Assembly (NCBI GenBank): GCA_029747585.1
Contig: JAPEVF010001421.1
Location: 1 to 10,011, forward strand
Length of the DNA: 10,011 bases
Direction: 5' to 3'
DNA from: Pleurotus djamor
Taxonomy: Eukaryota > Basidiomycota > Agaricomycetes > Agaricales > Pleurotaceae
The translations under genes were made by a program, and so were the position numbers. The notes under the pieces were generated by a model, which searched no databases, had not been told where the DNA came from, and saw only the letters and a list, made by a program, of their open reading frames with translations. Positions 6,657 through 10,011 of this stretch are shown here, piece after piece; within the stretch, counting starts at the first letter, position 1, and each line of letters begins with the position of its first letter.

Positions 6657-9600
6657 TTATGAGAATTCGTCTTCAGGTTCGGCGGCCACGCCATCTTCAT
6701 TCCAGATATCCAAGAACTAGGTACAAGATTGAGAGTTGATCAGATTTAGTATTGAAAACAAAGGACGTACTGTAGCTTTTTGTATTCGCATGTCCTCGGT
6801 CGTTAGTAGTGGCTTGGTGGCGTAAGGCAAGCGCTCCCAAGAGATGGGATTGTGGTTGCGTGCAGAGGCCTGTTTGTCACCGAGGGTACTCTTTTTCCCC
6901 AGTACAAATTTGTTACATTTGCTGGACAAAATGAATGAGGTGGGAATGAATAGCAGGGTAAATAAATGACCAACTCTTCGTTGAGATTGTAGAGGTACTT
7001 GAGGTGAGCCTTGAGGATCATAATCATGCCAATTATGATCGACGACAACATGACGGGCATTTCAAGACCTGGTTGAGGAGCTGACGGGACTTAACTACGG
7101 CGACAACGATGTTGTTGGAATTCAAACTTACCATGTGGGGAAGAGTCGTCAGTGTTCAAGTTCTGTAAGAGAGTTAGCCGGCGTTAACGATCAGGGGGCT
7201 CTCTAACCTCATTCTGATCTTCCTGGGGACTCCTAAGCTGAGCGAGCAGGTGCGAAGGCGATATCACCTCCAGCAATTGAGCCCCAGTGGTTGATAGGAT
7301 AGCTGTCAAAATCTTGATAACTGTCAGAACCTCTTCCAGAGTCTTGTAATCGAAGGCAGCAAAGTTTTCTGCCATAAATCGTATAAAGTCGACATCGTCC
7401 TGAAATAGTGCATAGGTCAAAGATACACCGATGGATATGGTGGAGGGTGCGTACCTGGGTGCATTGCTGAGCAGGCCTTCCGTCAAACACTTTAAGCAGA
7501 GCGCGTAAGAAATCCTGTCTGGCAGCACGCTTTTCCTTCACAAGGGAATACCAGCGCTGCAAAACTGCTGATGGTGTTGGTCGAAGTCGATAGCCTAAAC
7601 TCTTTGGTGAAACTGAGCCTGGTGGGAATTTAATGAGCACAAACCTTGAACAGGTCCGTCCGATACTTTCTTCTGATAGTTAAAGGCGGCACGGGCACTA
7701 TCAAGGTACCTTGTGTTGATTAGAGAAGCATGTTTAGCGTGGAGAATTGCATGTAGGGCGTTGGCTCGGTTGCTAAGCATAGTATTCATGCTCGTCTCAA
7801 GGGCGACGATCACAGGCACAGACTACGAGGATGAGGCTCGAGCAGGGTGTCTTACGAGTGAAATCCATACCTGCAGTGGATGGGCCAATCCTTGCTTAAC
7901 AGTGAATGTGAGGATATCGATGGCGGCAGCTTGTATTTGCACATTATCGGAGAGGGCAGCAGCAAGGATGTGGTTTAAGTAGCGTTGGACAACGGCTGAG
8001 CTCACACTGAATCATGGATCAGCCCACGAAAAATTTGATTACAATGAAATTACAGACCCGGAATCGGCGAAGCCATCGGTGTTTCCCACAAGCTCATCCA
8101 TATTGACATCTTGGCTCTTGGACTTGACTTGGTTGGCTTCTAAGGAGGCATATTAGATGGTGAGGGTGGATATGACGTTGACTTACCCTTCTCTTTGGCA
8201 GAATGTTTGGACGCCTCGGATACGAGGAAGTCTTGCATAATTTTGAGAAGACGACCCTTTTCCTCCTCCTGAGAGGAGGAGAAGATGGCGTCCATTATAC
8301 TGGCTGAACCGGGAAGCAGCATGAGAGTAGGCTGGGCTCGAAACAAGAATCCTAGGCAAAGGTCAGATGGTTGACAGAAAAACATTCAGTGACTGACCTA
8401 GACACTGCAAGATGCGTCCGCGTAGCATGGATTCGGAAAATCTTTCATACAGGGTGAGTAAGCTGCGGTAGATGTGTTCCATGATGGAGCCCTGCTGGCG
8501 ATCAGTGACTAAGTTACAAACATACAAGAGGGCATACATCTGTTAAACTATCTAGCGCCTTGGCAACGACTGAAGGGGGAACGTCAGCAAAGTAGACAGG
8601 ATGCGCGGCGATATAAACTGACCTGGGTCTTCGACGCGAAGCTGGTCGAAGTTGCAGTGCTCCCCGAGAAGGGCTACAATAGAAATCAACACCGAGAGTG
8701 TCTTTTGGTCATTGGGAGCCAAGGGCTTGTTATTAGGTCTGCGGATCGTATCTTGGAGTCGGTCTAGGACTATCAGAGAAACGGTCTTATGGTTGGAGGG
8801 AAATCACTTACTATTACACGACTTCAAGAGCATAGCCAATCTTGAGAAATCGTGTGTCAGGTGACGGACTACAGTACAGATACAGGCCACAGATTCTTGC
8901 AGTGCCTATGGCCGCCCGTCAGGTCGATAACAGGGGAATACAATCATGCTTACCGAAATGCCCCCCGAAGGTTTGACGATCATTGGCTGTAAGAGAGCTT
9001 GCAATTCTGCGCCAAACTTAGCTTCGGTTTTCGGCATGTGAGGTATCGAAGCTCTGAATATTCTTAGAAGGTTGTCAGATATGGCTTGTTCTTCGACCTA
9101 ATATTGTGTTTAGGGGTGAGATGCGCAAAAGGAATAAAGTAATCTACCGAGGTGGCATTCTTGAGATACGGCAGAAGGGTTGAAGCGTGAGCGCCCAGCA
9201 GAACGGATGGATAGGCAGCGGTGAACAGGTAGATGGTTCGCACGCAGTTCAGAACGGTCTAGATAGGGTGTTGGCTCAGTGAGTATTAATTACCAAGGAA
9301 GGGTACCGCTGAATCACTCACGAAGCCGGGGAGGTCAGAGTCGTCTACGAGGCCGTCGATCAGTGCTTCACAGACTTCCGAATATCTGGCATGAAGTGAA
9401 GACGCTTCGGATCCCTGCTTGTCAGACATAATCTTATGGAGGAGGTCTTCCAGCGGTGATTGCCGGTCCCGGAAATTCGCGGCAACCCCCATGATTACCG
9501 CTACTTTGTTGAGGAGGGGACCTTTATTGACGGGCGATGTACTGCGAGGCTTTTTCATTGCAGAAGGTGGAAGAGGATTCTGGAACCAGAGCTCCTCCAT

Positions 9601-10011
9601 GACCTTGATGGCAAGATCCTTGACGGTATCGTCGTCGTCGAGCATACGAAGTACTAAACGAGTAGCAATGTCAATGCGCCGTTGAGTATCTTCCATGGTA
9701 CCATAGAATGTTTTCAGTAGCTTGATAACGCGCTTGCGAACACTCAGTCCAGTATCCTGAAATTGTGAATGAGTACCGTGATAGCGACCGAGAGGTCAGA
9801 AGGAGACATACTGCAATCCTGTCAGCAATCTTGACGTAGTAATCATCAGCAGCGTCAGGGAAATCGAGCATGTATTTCCCGATGAGCTCAACGGCCGCAT
9901 CCCGAACCGCAGAAGAGCTATCCAAAAGATGACTTTCGATTGCGCGACGAACGTTGGGCTAAGACATTCGGTATGAATGGAGGGTGAGGGATAGGGAATT
10001 TCGGGGCTCAC
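6657..10011 (-). CDS. SCC2: Sister chromatid cohesion protein 2 (Scc2/Mis4, Nipped-B/NIPBL family), C-terminal part (partial)
   Basis: Cohesin loader; with Scc4 it loads cohesin onto chromosomes in the nucleus (family knowledge). Eighteen exons are visible on the minus strand: 9958-9812, 9756-9322, 9258-9148, 9097-8954, 8905-8812, 8769-8623, 8569-8538, 8491-8398, 8351-8187, 8139-8058, 8006-7871, 7822-7645, 7594-7455, 7399-7208, 7162-7132, 7068-6975, 6921-6771 and 6716-6657. They join in frame to 810 residues; internal introns are 42-63 nt. The window edge is a GTGAGC donor, so 10011-9959 is probably intron and the N-terminal half lies outside. Landmarks: HEAT-repeat parts [15 protein letters not shown] (16-30), [14 protein letters not shown] (50-63) and [31 protein letters not shown]; the Nipped-B C-terminal domain with [48 protein letters not shown] and [20 protein letters not shown]; an acidic tail [16 protein letters not shown]. 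Splicing is supported by the phase of every exon. One acceptor is ambiguous (8770 or 8764). Confidence 0.94.

Noticed and set aside
7016..7040. Perfect 9-bp inverted repeat with a 7-nt loop inside an SCC2 exon
   Set aside because: It falls on codons for a conserved Ile/Met-rich helix; one such stem per 10 kb is close to chance expectation.
9419..9685. Plus-strand frames at 9419-9685 and 9460-9657
   Set aside because: They are antisense to the large conserved SCC2 exon 9756-9322.
1..10011. Secondary-metabolite cluster or mobile element as an overall explanation
   Set aside because: Only one P450 is present, the neighbours are conserved cellular genes, and no transposase, reverse transcriptase, terminal repeats or backbone synthase is visible.

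Overview
The window looks like nuclear DNA of a filamentous basidiomycete, probably an Agaricomycete. The evidence is genes packed with many very short GT-AG introns (42-70 nt), a multi-exon cytochrome P450 of the type expanded in mushroom-forming fungi, and fungal-type Bms1, Sec14-like and Scc2 proteins. There are no prokaryotic operons, CRISPR arrays, rRNA genes or intact transposons. Two isolated N bases (1110 and 5561) show this is a draft assembly.

Layout, left to right: (1) The 5' half of BMS1, the ribosome-assembly GTPase, lies on the minus strand from 1793 and runs off the left edge. (2) A 759-bp divergent intergenic region contains a degenerate tRNA-like sequence on the minus strand. 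(3) A complete four-exon Sec14-like (CRAL-TRIO) lipid-transfer gene lies on the plus strand, 2553-3650. (4) A 727-bp stretch has no gene I can identify, but it has an open, splice-signal-bearing segment. (5) A complete ten-exon cytochrome P450 gene lies on the plus strand, 4378-6464. (6) A short 192-bp convergent spacer follows. (7) The 3' part of SCC2/mis4 (Nipped-B/NIPBL family cohesin loader) lies on the minus strand, 10011 down to 6657, with 18 exons visible and its start beyond the right edge.

The genes do not form a pathway. BMS1 (40S subunit biogenesis), SCC2 (cohesin loading) and the Sec14-like gene (lipid exchange) are broadly conserved cell functions. The P450 is the one accessory-type gene, and no other secondary-metabolism gene is visible beside it. 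All exon models were built by hand from family-conserved peptide motifs, splice consensus and codon phase. Each complete model closes in frame: 311 codons plus stop for the Sec14-like gene, 515 plus stop for the P450, and 810 plus stop for the visible part of SCC2.

I found no convincing new biological system. The best leads for a second look are a 19-nt P450 microexon carrying the oxygen-activation motif, the tRNA-like relic, a hairpin that places the 3' splice site of a Sec14-like intron in its loop, and the unexplained open segment at about 3700-3930.
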